Positions 1-11,222 of a stretch of 64,000 nucleotides of DNA are shown in pieces. The translations under genes and the position numbers were made by a program. The notes below the pieces were generated by a model. It searched no databases, had not been told where the DNA came from, and saw only the letters and a list, made by a program, of their open reading frames with translations. The stretch lies in contig OX485807.1 of assembly GCA_950295325.1 (NCBI GenBank), forward strand, positions 11,559,001 through 11,623,000. Reading direction: 5' to 3'. The DNA is from Polytrichum commune (Eukaryota > Streptophyta > Polytrichopsida > Polytrichales > Polytrichaceae). Position 1 is the stretch's first letter. Every line of letters begins with the position of its first letter.

Positions 1-1165
1 GCCATCGTTGACGAGTTCAATAAGGTGCACTTCCACTAGTCATGGATTTTACATCTCTACATCATTTGAATATGAAATTGGCTTAAACGCTTTCAAAAGG
101 ACAAGGTGTGCCCATATGCAAAACATTTTGGCCATGCAATGTTTGTTGGTGTGGTAATTCTTTGGGTGGAAGAAATGAGGGTTCCAAAATGGGAGACATA
201 ATCCACCCATTCAACGAGGGTCCCTTGAATCTTCTTATTTAACCAGCTTGCCTTCCTTCGATGCTCCCTTTATGCCAATGATGCGTTTAATGAGCTTGCT
301 GTTGCCAACTTGAAGAAGTGACCAGAGGTGTGTGCTCCAGATATATCTTGCTGCCTCGAGAGTTCTCCTTGCAATCACAATGTAAAATGAAACTGGATGG
401 GATAGTGATCAACCTGAGCATGATAAGTGCTTCTTCCTCGGTTGGCAGGAACTGGAAGCTATATTTGGTGCTGTGCCTCCATCTCGATTTGAGGCAACTT
501 CTGCCATGAAAGGCAAAGTCTCTTCTGACCCACAACTCAATTCTGCACTGTCAGCCCGACTGGAACCGGTGAGGAGCAACTTGACTACCACTGGTGCAGT
601 GAGGGATTCTGACCACCAATTTGTGTCTCGATCAAAGGATATTGGCAGAGAAAATCAGCCACCTGCTATGGGTCTCTCACATGTTGACGTGACAGGGAAG
701 GCTGCGATGGTAAATGTTTCCATGAAGAATGACACAAGGAGAGTGGCGGTTGCAAGCGGGCGAGTGCACCTTGGTGCACATGCATTCTCCCTTGTCACCG
801 CCAACAGCATCTCCAAAGGTGATGTTCTCACGGTGGCGAAAATCGCAGGTATCATGGGCGCGAAACAGACGGGCGATCTTATACCCCTTTGTCATAACCT
901 GTTGCTGAGTGGGGTTGATCTGAGCCTCAGTCTCAACGAGGGACTGCATGCCGTGGACATTGAAGCTAAAGTGACGACTGTTGGTCCTACGGGTGTGGAG
1001 ATGGAAGCTCTAACTGCTGTGTCTATTGCCAGCCTCACAGTTTACGACATGTGCAAGGCTGTGTCAAAAGACATCAAAATCTCTGACATTCAGCTGGAGT
1101 CCAAGACAGGAGGCAAGAGTGGTGACTGGTGCAGAGAAGAGAGATCAGCCACCTCTGATCCTTGA
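1..1165 (+). CDS. CNX3: Cyclic pyranopterin monophosphate synthase, mitochondrial (MoaC/CNX3), copy A, 5' end outside window
   Basis: MoaC converts the cyclised GTP product of MoaA (CNX2) to cyclic pyranopterin monophosphate, the first stable intermediate of molybdenum cofactor synthesis; in plants this step is in the mitochondrial matrix. Bases 1-24 are the end of exon 1 (reads AIVDEFNK, then donor GTGCAC). The intron runs 25-448 and exon 2 449-1165. Exon 2 opens with ELEAIFGAV in phase 0, so the GTG at 473 is internal and not a start. The MoaC domain begins near base 668. Conserved features are present: KGD, LIPLCH, GVEMEA, YDMCKA, SKD and TGGKSG. The first exon with the targeting peptide is off the left edge; copy B at 16772-18173 shows what it should look like. 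No disabling change is visible in this copy, so I expect it to be functional if exon 1 is intact. Confidence 0.93.
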
Positions 1166-1253
1166 GCTTCTCTGGAGGTATGCTTTGGAAGCTCAATGAT
1201 GTTGCCTCAGCAACAGCATTTCATCAGTGTCGCTCAGGGTAGGAGACACAATA

Positions 1254-2720
1254 AGCTGGCCAGTGCTTCACTTGCTTCTCACAAACATAGGTCTACCTTG
1301 AAGTTTTTGTTAAAATCCTAGTCTCGTGCAAATCATTCAAATCCTTCCAGAGGTTGAGCTGATGTAACAAACCCATATCATGTACGAGTAACTCTCGTGT
1401 GTAGGGACGCCGTAGAAGTGCCAAGTCTTCATAGTCCCAGCTTTGCGGTTAGACCCAAGATATAGTGGCTCCTCAAGAGAAATGCAGTGACTGAGGGTTG
1501 GAGACACAATCAGTTGGCTTACTCTCCATCATTTCACTTGCTCCTCACAATCAGAGGTCTACCTTGGCATTGGTCCTGAAAAGCCTAGTCTCATGCAATC
1601 CATTCAAATCCTTCCAGAGGTTGAGTTGATGTAACTAACCTATTATGTCCGAAGTAACTCTCATGTGGGAAGACACTGTAAAAGTTACATACCAAGCAAT
1701 CCCGTGGCTTCATTGTTCCAGCTTTGCACTTAAACTGGAGGTATATTGCCTTTGAAGAGAACCAGTTTGGTTGCCAAAGTAGTGAATCAGTGTAGGAGAC
1801 ATAATCAGTTGGCTTAGGGTGAGTTTCCATGTAGGCTGCTAGCCACGAGATTCTAGATAATAGTGGGTTGGAGGTGTTCTCATGTACCTAAGCACAAGCC
1901 ACCAACCAACCACATTCTGGTGGCCTTGTGAATGTGAAGGGCCGTGGACATGGGCCGCTTGACTTCCATGTGCCCACTAATGCACTTTTTAACCTACAAG
2001 TGCTGGTCACCGAAGCATTGAAGGAGGAGGTCCATCCTTGGTAACTTGGAGGAGGAGGTTAGTAGGTGGGCTTGGATTTGAGAAGATGAGAGTAGCTAGT
2101 TGGCAGATATGAACCCTGCCCCCACTAGATTCCATCTACATTTGGGCGAGTTTGTCCTTATTACCACTACATGGAAACTCATCCTTACTCTCCATTGCTT
2201 CACTTGCTCCCTGAAAAACAGAGGTCTACCTTGAATCGTTTCGTAAAAGCCTAGACTTATGCAAGCCATTCAAGCCTTCCAGAGGTTAGGTTGATGTAAA
2301 ATCCCATGTACAGGTTTCTCTCTTATGCAGAGACACCGCAGAGGTTGCACACCATGACCATGCGAAGGCTTCATAATCCCAGCTCTGTGCTTAAACTCAA
2401 GATATATTGGCTCCTCGAGGGAAAAGCAGTGACTCAGGGCTGGAACCACATTCAGTAGGCCTACTCTCCATTGCTTCACTGGCTCTCCACAAACAGAGGT
2501 CTACCTTGAATTTTTCTGTGAAATCCCAGTTTCGTGCAATTCTCCCAGAGGTTGAGTTGATGTAACAAACCTATCAATGTTCTAGTAACTCTCATGTCCA
2601 GGGACATGGTAGAAGTTGCAAACCATGACTGGTGCCATGGCTTCATAGTCAAAGCTTTACATATAAACTCAAGGTATGTTGCCTCTTCAAGAGAGAAGCA
2701 GTGACTTGGGAAGTTGTTCA
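1254..2720 (+). repeat. Diverged tandem repeats (about 280-300 bp) 3' of moaC copy A
   Basis: At least four diverged copies of one unit follow the moaC stop codon, near 1254, 1510, 2190 and 2470. Each carries the landmarks AGAGGTCTACCTTGAA, CCAGAGGTTGAGTTGATGTAA, a phrase like GGCTTCATAGTCCCAGCTTT, and a phrase like CTCCTCAAGAGAAA before GCAGTGACT. Between the second and third copies (about 1810-2180) lies unrelated sequence. No open frame runs through them. They may be transcribed as moaC 3' UTR, but nothing here proves it. Confidence 0.8.
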
Positions 2721-3416
2721 AGCTTGCGATGTGTGCCGTGGTGCTACTACAGCCTGGATATGAAAGATCAAAGTTTTCTCTGTAGCTGTTGATGAATTCA
2801 TCAGCAACTGTGCTCACTAGGGGCTTGCAATGTTGTGGTGGTCTTGGTCATCCTTTCACATCCTGCTACTGCACATGTCGATTGCACCTGTTTTGGGGAA
2901 GGAGCCATTTATATAGCCTTGTTCAGTCTGTTGCTGTACCTATTGAGTTTCCTTTGAGGACTACAACGTGCAATGGCGTTGGTTATAGAGTAGATACTGG
3001 TCGATATGACAGTCTGTGTTGTGGCAAAGTAACAGAAGGTGTTGAGCAATATTGATGAAAGCTATATATAAGAGACCTCTTGCAAATGGTGAAATCCTAT
3101 ATTTAGCAGGATTACTTTTCAGCTGTACCCCCACAGCTATTAACATGATTCTAGTCTAAAAATACTTGCTTGCACTTGGTGTTGAATTTTATAAGGTGCT
3201 TCCGATGTCCATTATGACTTCAAATTTTGTTAAATATCCTGCTTCGTCCTGTATTCATCTGTTTCTCAATTTGTTTGTGAATTGAAATCACTCCATCTTC
3301 GTTTGCCAAACTGGAATGGGATGTGGTGTGGAGCAAACCTTCCATTCTAAAGCATCCAAGTGTTGTGGCACCTAACCATTCATCTCTCCTACTCACTATA
3401 TAGTAATAGACGCACA
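2721..3416. other. moaC 3' flank, no gene recognised
   Basis: This stretch is shared almost unchanged with unit B (19728-20430). The short open frame at 2789-3055 has no recognisable domain and is shifted in neither copy, but its composition looks non-coding. It may be distal 3' UTR or intergenic sequence. The strong identity between the two units ends around 3180. Confidence 0.4.
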
Positions 3417-3419
3417 TTA

Positions 3420-3757
3420 GAGTTATCCTTGAACTCAACCGGAGTTTTAGTTGGGAGTTGGTTGTTTCGCATGCATAACTTTCCATGTTCGGTAAGTTGT
3501 GGGTGCATGCTTGGAGTCAATGTGGAGGTTTGACCGAAGGACCTTTCATATTGGTTCGTTGGGTACCAAACTCATTTTGGCGTCCCTTAGCATGCCAAAA
3601 TGAGTTTGATACCCAATGAACCAATATGGAATGTCCTTCGTTCAAACCTCCACATTGACTCCAAGCATGCACCCACAACTTACCGAACATGGAAAGTTAT
3701 GCATGCGAAACAACCAACTCCCTACTAAAACTCTGGTTGAGTTAAAGGATAACTCTA
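3420..3757. mobile_element. Foldback MITE with 3-bp target duplication, absent from unit B
   Basis: A near-perfect inverted repeat: about 160-base arms start GAGTTATCC and end GGATAACTC, separated by a short centre near 3585. It is flanked by TTA at 3417-3419 and 3758-3760. The matching place in unit B (around 20422) reads ACATTAACTAAGG with no insertion, so the empty site is visible inside the same window. A TTA duplication fits PIF/Harbinger (Tourist-like) elements; a TA duplication (Tc1/mariner, Stowaway-like) is the alternative because the exact edge is ambiguous by two bases. Confidence 0.85.
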
Positions 3758-3760
3758 TTA

Positions 3761-5839
3761 ACTAAGGAAAAAATCACCAGGTCTTTAAGTCTTTAGGCTA
3801 GCCTTCAATTGTTGGATCTGACACATATTGTGGTCATTTCTCGTAATCCAGACTGCCATGTTACACATAAGATGGTGTACAGTTGAGAAGGATTTCAACT
3901 TGAGTGCCTTCCAGTCGCCATAATTGCAAATCAACCACATGAGGTTCTTTGAAGGACTTGGTGTTTGTCCTTCATGCTAGCTTGGAGAAAACATTGACAG
4001 TTCCAACTTGTGGACAATCACCAAAATGGAGGATTATGATTTGATTCTAAACACATTTTAAGGTAGGCATCCTGAGAATAAGTAGATCTTAACAAAACCT
4101 TGCAAAGCCCAAGTTTTCATTCTCTTTGATACAAAATATATTGGATGTGTCTATATTCTAACGATAAATAAACAATGATATTTCACATGTCTATGTTGAA
4201 TTGTAGACAATTTTACATATGCATAGGTAGATCCACGCATAGAGTTGCATTAATCTGAACGTTCTTGGGGAGGGTTGTGTGCATATATATATATATATGA
4301 TTTAACCTATAAACGAGGTGAAGGGTACAAGTGCTAACGAATTGAGTGTTAATAGGGTCCTCAACACAAATGATTACATGAATTTCAACAATTGTGGGAA
4401 TAATGTTTGTTACACACCAGTACACTAAACATATGATTTAGTGAGGAACACACTATTCACCATGGGCCCACATTATGTGTCGAGATTGCAATTATTGAAC
4501 AATGACTAAAGAAGATGTCGCTTGACACTTGGTGCTACATGATAAGTAACGAAGACCATCTTAATTATATAAAATAACACCAATTTTAATGCCACACTAA
4601 CTTAGGTGGTTAGTGTAGGTGGCCCAATGCAAAATGAGGGTTGTAAGCCTTTAAGGTAAGTGAAAGTGATTTGGATGCTCATCTTACAAAGGGGCCTATA
4701 ATTTGAGTGGTCTATTATTAGGTGTGGATCCAAGGGCGGACACCAAAAAGACATGTGTTTCAAACCACTCTAGGCTCAATAATCAACATAATTGGGGGGT
4801 TACCCATATGATCATTTATCACAACGATTGTTTTTTTTAAACTTTGACAATGAACAAGGAATTCATATGAACTCCTAAAATTCTAAGGAAAATGACTACA
4901 AACACTATTTGGAGTTGGTAACCAAGTTGCACTAGGAAATTGCATGCCTCCAATTTTACAAGAAGTGGGTGTAAAACTAAAATTGTCCATTTAAAGGCCG
5001 CTTACCTTAATTTACACCAATTTTAGTGCCACACCAAACTAGTTGTCTAAAGTATGTGGGCCTTGTTTGGGTTTTTTTTAATCTCAATCACACCCCTATA
5101 TTTCAGTGTTGTGGGGTTAAGTTAGATATAAGAACAACACCCAACAAGACCTGTGTTTAAAAGAGATGACTACGTGCTTATACATATTAACCATTCTAGA
5201 ATCAAGAGTCAACGCTACTAGAGGACCTAGGTGGTTTATTAAAGAATCAACCCACATAAACTTTCAATAACCATAACTTAAGTAAAGAAGGTCCAATTAA
5301 CAATCCGAATTTTGTTGATCCTTCATCACAATTTGCTAATGCAACACAAGTTTCCTTGTGTAAATCTGTTGAGTAGAAGTCATAGAACATGGAGAAATAA
5401 ACCAAATAACACTCACATACTCAATTTTTTCAACCATGTAGAATGTACAAATTAGACCTTTTACTCAATCCCAATGGTCAAAGTAATCATAACCTAACTT
5501 AAACACCTTGTGAAAGGAGTATTTCCAAAGAAAGGTTTGAAAATTGACGAATTGGCCCTTTGACTAGAGAAATCGGGCACTTTGTGGTCGCCCAGGCATT
5601 TACGGGTTAAGGTGTTAAGTTAGTGTAGATGCCCAATGCAAACGCGGCCTGAAGCCTTTGCAACCTCATCCAAAGGGCACCATACAAATGTTCTGCTTCC
5701 TCCCAATTGGCCCCTTTCTCACGCGCGATCGCCACACGCCCGCCCGCTTATCTGCCCGACGCCAAAGTTTCTCCCCGGGCAGCGTCTCCCTCCCTCTTGG
5801 CTGTGCGTGAGCTCCGTTATCCATTTGCAGCACAGTCCG
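3761..5839. other. Intergenic region between moaC and psaE
   Basis: 3761-4140 is homologous to 20425-20790 but clearly diverged. The rest is AT-rich with no convincing open frame. Phrases such as TTAGGTGTGGATCCAAG near 4720 recur near 21270 and 29030, so a dispersed repeat family is present. A TA microsatellite sits at about 4284-4299. Confidence 0.5.
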
Positions 5840-5955
5840 GCAACGCCATCACCAGAAAACCCCAAGCTCTCTCTCTCCCTTCTCCTCTCCTCTCATCGCC
5901 TTCCTTTCCGTCCCTTTCCCCTTCCTCTCCTTCTCCCCCTGCCGTTCCTGCAGCA
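5840..5955 (+). promoter_or_regulatory. psaE CT-rich leader and probable TATA-less promoter
   Basis: A pyrimidine-rich tract (CTCTCTCTCCCTTCTCC and similar, about 5868-5945) lies directly upstream of the psaE start, and I see no TATA box at a suitable distance. Nuclear photosystem genes in plants often use TATA-less promoters with pyrimidine initiators, so this is the likely leader or initiator region. The psaE reading frame stays open back to an ATG at 5707, but that extension is proline/serine-rich low-complexity sequence and precedes a typical transit peptide, so I treat it as untranslated. Confidence 0.5.
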
Positions 5956-7165
5956 ATGGCGGCCGCAGCTGCAGCTACCTCCTGCTCCGCGGCGCTCGCA
6001 TCGACCTCCGGCGTCGTTGGCTCAGTGAAGAGCAGTTTCTTCTCCACCAAGGTGGAGTGCAGAGTCGCCCCCGCCAGGAATGTTGTGAGGCTGTCAATCA
6101 GAGCTGAGGACGCGGCCGCCGCACCAGCTGCTGTGGAGGAGAAGGCCAAGCCCGCTCCTGTGGGACCTAAGAGGGGCTCCACCGTCAAGATCCTGAGGCG
6201 CGAGAGCTACTGGTACAATGACACCGGCAAGGTCGTCGCCGTCGACCAGGTGACCGCTCTTTCTCTCACGGTTTTGAATTCAGTCTCTGTTTACTGCCCT
6301 CGCTCCAAAATTCTGGTCTCTTGTGTCAATGCATTGCCTTGTGTACGATGGCTGTGTGTACGAAGGCTATGTAATTAATTTAGTGTATTCTGCATTTGTA
6401 GTCTCTTCGTAGTGTGGCGTCAATGTCGACCTTGAGTCTCTCATACAGCATGGATCTCTTGTGTGATTTCTTCCATCCTTGTTCATTAGCCATTCCAGCT
6501 ATAGAAAGCCAGAGAGAGAGATAGCTCTTTCTCTCCCTCTTTCTGACGGTCTTTGAATTCGGTCTCTGCATGATGAATTTGTAAATACCTACTCCGGCTC
6601 TACAATTCTGGTCTCTTATGTTACTACATTGTCTTGAGCACGAAGGCTAAGTAAACAGTGGACTGCATTCGGAATCTGTAGTCTTCTCGTAGTGCAGCAG
6701 CGATGTCGAGAACAAGTCTTTCATATAGCACGAAAGTCTCTTCTGTGATCTCCCTCATTCTTGTCGTGCGTCATTCCAGCGAGGGAAAGCTGCAGAGAGA
6801 TAGCATATTTCGATGACCGTTCTTCGTGCATAGAAGAAGCTGAAGCGGCGGAGAATTCTGAGAGAATCAATATTAGTAACCAATTCGACGCAGTGTCTGG
6901 TGCTTTGCTCAAAGTTCTCTATCTGCTGAAAGTATGAGCTGACATTGCCATTTCCCTGCCTCGGGTCTTTTGTGATATACACACTCTTTCTTTCACGGCT
7001 CACTAGTAGTGATAGAGTTGAAGGTTTCTCTACGCTAAGTTTCTGCATGTCGTGATGGAACAGGTCGCCGGAGTCAGATATCCCGTGGTGGTGAGGTTCG
7101 ACAAAGTGAACTACGCCGGTATTTCCACAAACAACTACGCCCCCGACGAGCTTGTGGAACTCTGA
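5956..7165 (+). CDS. PSAE: Photosystem I reaction centre subunit IV (PsaE), chloroplast precursor, copy A
   Basis: PsaE is the small stromal subunit of photosystem I that helps dock ferredoxin and stabilises PsaC. Exon 1 is 5956-6249 (98 codons, donor GTGACC) and exon 2 is 7064-7165 (acceptor ...GGAACAG). The product is 131 residues. Residues 1-50 are an Ala/Ser-rich transit peptide with [11 protein letters not shown] and likely cleavage near IRA-EDAA. Residues about 70-131 are the SH3-like PsaE fold, with [34 protein letters not shown] and STNNYA. The C-terminus ends DELVEL rather than the acidic DEVEEV-type end common in the family; the dead copy B keeps the more usual ending. The intron (814 bp) contains a tandem duplication. 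The start is chosen because the transit peptide begins there. Confidence 0.95.
6262..6820 (+). repeat. Tandem duplication inside the psaE intron (period about 279 bp)
   Basis: GAATTCAGTCTCTG at about 6277 recurs as GAATTCGGTCTCTGC at about 6556. The following phrases repeat in the same order (ATTCTGGTCTCTT, CACGAAGGCTA / TACGAAGGCTA, TCTGTAGTCTTC, CATTCCAGC). The psaE pseudogene intron in unit B has a duplication of very similar period, so it probably predates the segmental duplication. Confidence 0.75.
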
Positions 7166-8639
7166 AATTGACGTGTAAAATGTGACATAAACCGCAATGT
7201 AATGAAGAGATTGTTTTGTCAATGATTTTGAGCAAATGTTCATATATATCTATTTTCAGAAAAGTCAATGGAACCTTATCGCAGTTCTCGCACTGCTGTG
7301 GCGATGAGATTGATGTCGTGTGCTACATGTGAAGTCTTGTTTGTCCTCCCTGAACTCCATTATGACTTTAAACAGGAGAATGCAAGTATGTCATCCTTAG
7401 GCTCGGGCATGGGATACATCCTTAGCATGACTCAGCATTAAATAGTTGATACGGGTGTGATCCCGCAGTGAATGCCTTTGACGAATACTGAAAGACATCA
7501 GTGAAGAAACTTCAGATTTATGGTGTCTCCTATCTTTAGTGCGCACGCCTGGTGTTGACAACCCTACTCAAAGTCTCAGTTGTTTGAACAAGAGCAGGCT
7601 GTGTCGTCCATGTGCTGATGATCAAACGACCTTACCTGGACACGCTCGCTTTCACTTTTATTATCTTGCAGTGGACATGATAACGGTGATCGTGTAACTT
7701 GCCAACAGATCATGAATGCCATGAAAGCCGCTGATTGATTGACAAGTGGTCCTACATGGCCCGGAACTCGACTATGGTATGATTGCAAAATATCCTCAAA
7801 ACCCAGGAGAATGTAGTATGAGGGCACTGAGAATTGTGCAGTCATTGTTTCAAAGTACACACTACAGTATTGATGAGTACTGATACTATGTGTGAACACT
7901 TCACGTTTTAAGGTATATTGAAGGGAATTTCAACTCCAGACATTTGGTCGTGGGATGGGCTTGGAAATTGTCTCAAATGGGTAGTAGCTGTGAATTATAG
8001 GGATTATATTTTAAAATTTGGGACTAAAAGCAGAGATGTAAACTCTTCAAGATGATAATGTGAAGATTCTTTAATGACCACATTAGCATTTTTAAATGTG
8101 TTCATTAAAACTCAAATCTCACCGTGAGACATATGTTGTTGTCCATTCTCATATACAATCATTGCCATATATCCATCAAAAGAATATGTATGATGTCATG
8201 TCTTCATGGATGGATCATTGTGATGAGTTATAATAATAACCTTTCTGCTCTTGGATGAGAAATCGGTTATGAACGCACATCTATTTGGGTCATTGACCTT
8301 ACTTGGAAGATGACATGTCTTCTAAATACCTGTTTATGCTGTTTATGTAGATATGACCTGGAACTTGACAGAAACACATTGAAATCTTCATACCTCAAAT
8401 CTTCTCAACCGCCACGAGCATGAGACAGAACCAAACAGTGGAGAAGCAACCCTTTCCCAATATATTTCCTATCCGATGCCTCCATACATTTGCAACTAAC
8501 CTGCTGCTGCATTCCAAGATAAAATTATCCATCTTGGACAATGACACTACAAGAATCGTCCGACCTATGGTTTCAAATCCCAATCGATTGTACAATGGGT
8601 GATAGCTCTTATCACCAAATCAGTCAAGTCCTGTTCTCC
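7166..8639. other. psaE 3' flank and intergenic, no gene seen
   Basis: The first 170 bases or so resemble the flank of the unit B pseudogene (for example AGAAAAGTCAATGGAAC against GAAAAGTCGGTGGAACG). The remainder contains only short, composition-poor open frames on both strands. I see no domain, RNA gene or transposon end. Confidence 0.4.
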
Positions 8640-9034
8640 TTCTCAGTGCTAACTAGGCGCCCTCGAACTCACTTCTTCTTGCCGCTCCTACTACTGCTAC
8701 TATGTAGTGGAAACCCTTGTCCATCCTTGCTCGGCAGGCTCTCCTCTACCACTTAGGTAAGGTTCTGCTTTGCCGGTCTGATCATGTTCTTGAATGCAGG
8801 TGGATGCTTTAAATGTGGGTTTTGTGTTTCTTCTCAAATCAAGGAGACTTGAGCCAAACCTCCTACAGACCCACTTCTCACGTTCTGAATGTTTTTCCTT
8901 CAGAGCTCTCATGCGCAGCTCCAGGTTACCAGACCGCAAGTCGCCGACCCGAAGTGGAATCGGGTGCGTACACTCCACCACTGTCGTCGCTGCTAGGCCA
9001 AATGCGCCTGTGAAAGTCACTACTGATCGACAAA

Positions 9035-9304
9035 TTAAGCCGAAATTTCTTCGTCCTCCTTGACGTCCGAGCTTTTCGGGCGCGGTGACGTCTTTATGGA
9101 CGCCATGAGTTTCGGTTCACTTAGAGCTGTGTTTGCGTCTCCATCTGGAGTCCGACCCCTTTCAGCGGCCTGCATGGACCTTGTGGCCTCTGCAATGAGC
9201 CGTCTAGTCATAATCCATGTAATAATCCGTGTAGCCATGGTGGCTTTGTCGGTTTTCGCAGCTCTTTCAAGAGCATTTGCTGCTCTCTCCACGTCCGTCC
9301 GCAA
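9035..9304 (-). CDS. Possible gene fragment in a GC-richer island, unrecognised
   Basis: The 8640-9310 island has higher GC than its surroundings. On the minus strand, 9304-9035 encodes a hydrophilic, helix-prone stretch (VERAANALERAAKT, RLIAEATRSMQAAERGR, then an acidic tail KEDEEISA). An in-frame TGA lies directly upstream, so this would be a terminal exon or a captured fragment rather than a complete gene. The opposite-strand frame (9060-9482) covers the same bases and looks like its shadow. No family recognised, and no transit peptide or catalytic motif seen. Confidence 0.25.
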   Translation of the reverse strand: MRTDVERAANALERAAKTDKATMATRIITWIMTRRLIAEATRSMQAAERGRTPDGDANTALSEPKLMASIKTSPRPKSSDVKEDEEISA

Positions 9305-9309
9305 TCAGC

Positions 9310-10827
9310 ATCCTAGTACACATATATCATGTAATCAATTTAGTTCACACAACCTTAAAGTTAACAAATTAAAAGTAAAAAACCCTAGGAAAGAGAGGGG
9401 AGGTGCCTCTGGTGTTGCCACCAATGTGGATTATGATGTTACGTCGCCTTCGAGGTGGTCGAAGTCTCAATATAATCCCTAAATGGGCATTACAAGAGGG
9501 GCTCTCAAAGACTACTGCCTTGTTTCAAAGGTGAACCCCTGAACGGGTGGGGACTGGTGGATCTGCCCCAAAGGCAAGCCCTCAAGTTCTCACATGGTTG
9601 CTTGAAAATATCCAGTTCACCCATATACTCCACTATGATTGCGTGGACCATAGTGATACGGTGCACCGGAAAATATGTACTAAAAGGGTCACCCTCTGAG
9701 CACTATCCCAGCTTTAGGGTGGGTTAACCTTGGAGTTCAAGGGAACCTGGTTAAGGTCTTGGGTTTCAGCCACCTTTAAGAATATCCCATATACAAGACC
9801 ACGACAAAAGAATTTCCCAAGATGTTTCATCAGATTTCCTATCTCTTTTTGACCTGGCCTGATCTGAGCAGAAGAGAATTTCCACAAGCGGGTCTAAGAG
9901 TAAACGAACTCTGACGAGAAATGACACCTATAACGGAAATATATGTGATCACATCGTTGCATTACAAAACAACACATAACAATTGCAATCCTAAAGCTCT
10001 CGAAAATGACAAGGATCGGCACGACTCTCTTGTCTTGCATGAATCCTTCTGACTGGACAGCGGAGAAGTAGAACTACATTTCCTCGAGAGTAGAGACCAT
10101 GCTAGGATGCAAACTTCTAGCTGTGCTACACCATAACTACATTGTTTTCTCTAATTAGTGTGGGTGAACATTGGAAGTTACACATTGCTGTAAATTTCTA
10201 CTAAGAGTATCAATTGAAACCCAAGTAACATAAGTAGTTAATATGCACACCGAAGAATATGATATAACTTAGTTGGTAAAAAACGATAATGTTGGTAAAA
10301 CATTATAGCAACACGTAACTTCAAATGATAACCCACAATAATTAAACAAAACAATGTAGCTAATGACCAACGTTAGAAGCACCCCTGCATGGCACAAATA
10401 CCTCCATCCTTCTCATTTACATCTATTTTACATATGTTGTCGAATTTAGGCAATGGAAGTTCAGTTATTTGTTGAATAATGTTATGACCAGACGATGTTT
10501 AAATGTAAATTAGTTGAAAAGTATTTATAATTCAAATCTTGTAAATGAGAAAGAAATTAAAAGCTAAAAATGAAAGGAAGTTGAAAACTGGAACATTACC
10601 AATATTACCAACATAATTACCTCTTCTTTTTGTGCTTTTACTTTACTTTTCTAAACGGTGTTCTCTACTTTTACTTTTGTTACATATATATATAAATTAG
10701 TACTTTTGCAATGATGATGAACTTTAATTTGATTTCCCAACTTGTTTACTTCTCTGATCATTCTAATTGTTGAGGTCGCAAAGATATCGGTGAAATTTGT
10801 CATTGACAAGTTTTGGTCCACATATTC
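9310..10827. other. Intergenic, no gene recognised
   Basis: AT-rich sequence without long open frames. 9380-9800 is somewhat less AT-rich and could be a retroelement or gene remnant, but I see no LTR ends, primer site or protein similarity. Confidence 0.35.
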
Positions 10828-10834
10828 TATAAAA
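10828..10834 (+). promoter_or_regulatory. Candidate TATA box for the small gene at 10884
   Basis: TATAAAA lies 50 bases upstream of the ATG at 10884, which allows a leader of roughly 20 bases. It is the main non-coding evidence that the downstream frame is a gene. Confidence 0.45.
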
Positions 10835-10883
10835 TCTAGAGGACTTTGCATAAATTTGTTGAGAGAAAGAAAATAAGTATACC

Positions 10884-11222
10884 ATGGGTTGCCATACTGG
10901 AAGGGCGAGGTCCTCATGTGCACAATGTGCACTAGACTTGTGTCAACAAGCAAAGGAGCGCGAATTAGAAGAATTAAAGGCTAAGGCACGTGAATGTGCT
11001 CTAGAGATTGAATCAGCTTGTGAAAACTTGGACGAAGAAGATGCTTGGAAGGCAAAAGTGCGTCGACGTGCAATGGACGTGGAATTGACATACACAGAGT
11101 TGAAGTTGCGCAAATCACAACTCCAAGAGGTCAAACGCAAATCAAACAAAGACAAATATGGACTTTTGGCATTTTGTTTTATTGCCCTTTGTACCATTGT
11201 CATGGGCAAGATTCTTCACTAG
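10884..11222 (+). CDS. Small coiled-coil protein with C-terminal membrane anchor, unrecognised
   Basis: A 112-residue single-exon frame starting in a good context (ACCATGG). The N-terminus MGCHTGRARSSCAQC has Gly2 and Cys3, a pattern seen in N-myristoylated and palmitoylated proteins, plus further cysteines. Residues about 24-88 are charged and heptad-like (KERELEELKAKARE, VRRRAMDVELTYTELKLRK), predicting a coiled coil. Residues about 92-109 (YGLLAFCFIALCTIVMG) form one hydrophobic segment almost at the end, as in tail-anchored proteins. A TATA box precedes it. I do not recognise the family. The coherent architecture argues for a real gene, but a transposon-derived frame is possible. Confidence 0.5.
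   Translation: MGCHTGRARSSCAQCALDLCQQAKERELEELKAKARECALEIESACENLDEEDAWKAKVRRRAMDVELTYTELKLRKSQLQEVKRKSNKDKYGLLAFCFIALCTIVMGKILH

Larger units (their letters stand above)
1..7340. repeat. Segmental duplication unit A (moaC + psaE)
   Basis: Position 1 aligns with 17009 and the match continues through moaC, its 3' repeats, and (with more divergence) the flank at 3760-4140, psaE at 5956-7165 and about 170 bases beyond it. The partner is 17009-25070. The first 3.2 kb differ at only a few percent of sites by eye. The 3760-4140 flank and psaE differ much more. The left edge of the unit lies outside the window. The right edge is where I lose similarity by eye. Confidence 0.85.

Noticed and set aside
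473-475. GTG as the start of moaC copy A
   Set aside because: The frame continues upstream to a splice acceptor at 448 in phase with exon 1, so the GTG is an internal Val codon.
5636-6028. Second open frame across the psaE leader, and the 5707 extension of psaE
   Set aside because: Proline/serine-rich low-complexity translation of a CT-rich leader; the transit peptide starts cleanly at 5956.
9060-9482. Plus-strand hydrophobic open frame (VIIHVIIRVAMVALSVFAALSR)
   Set aside because: It is the antisense of the more protein-like minus frame and runs into AT-rich sequence without a convincing end.
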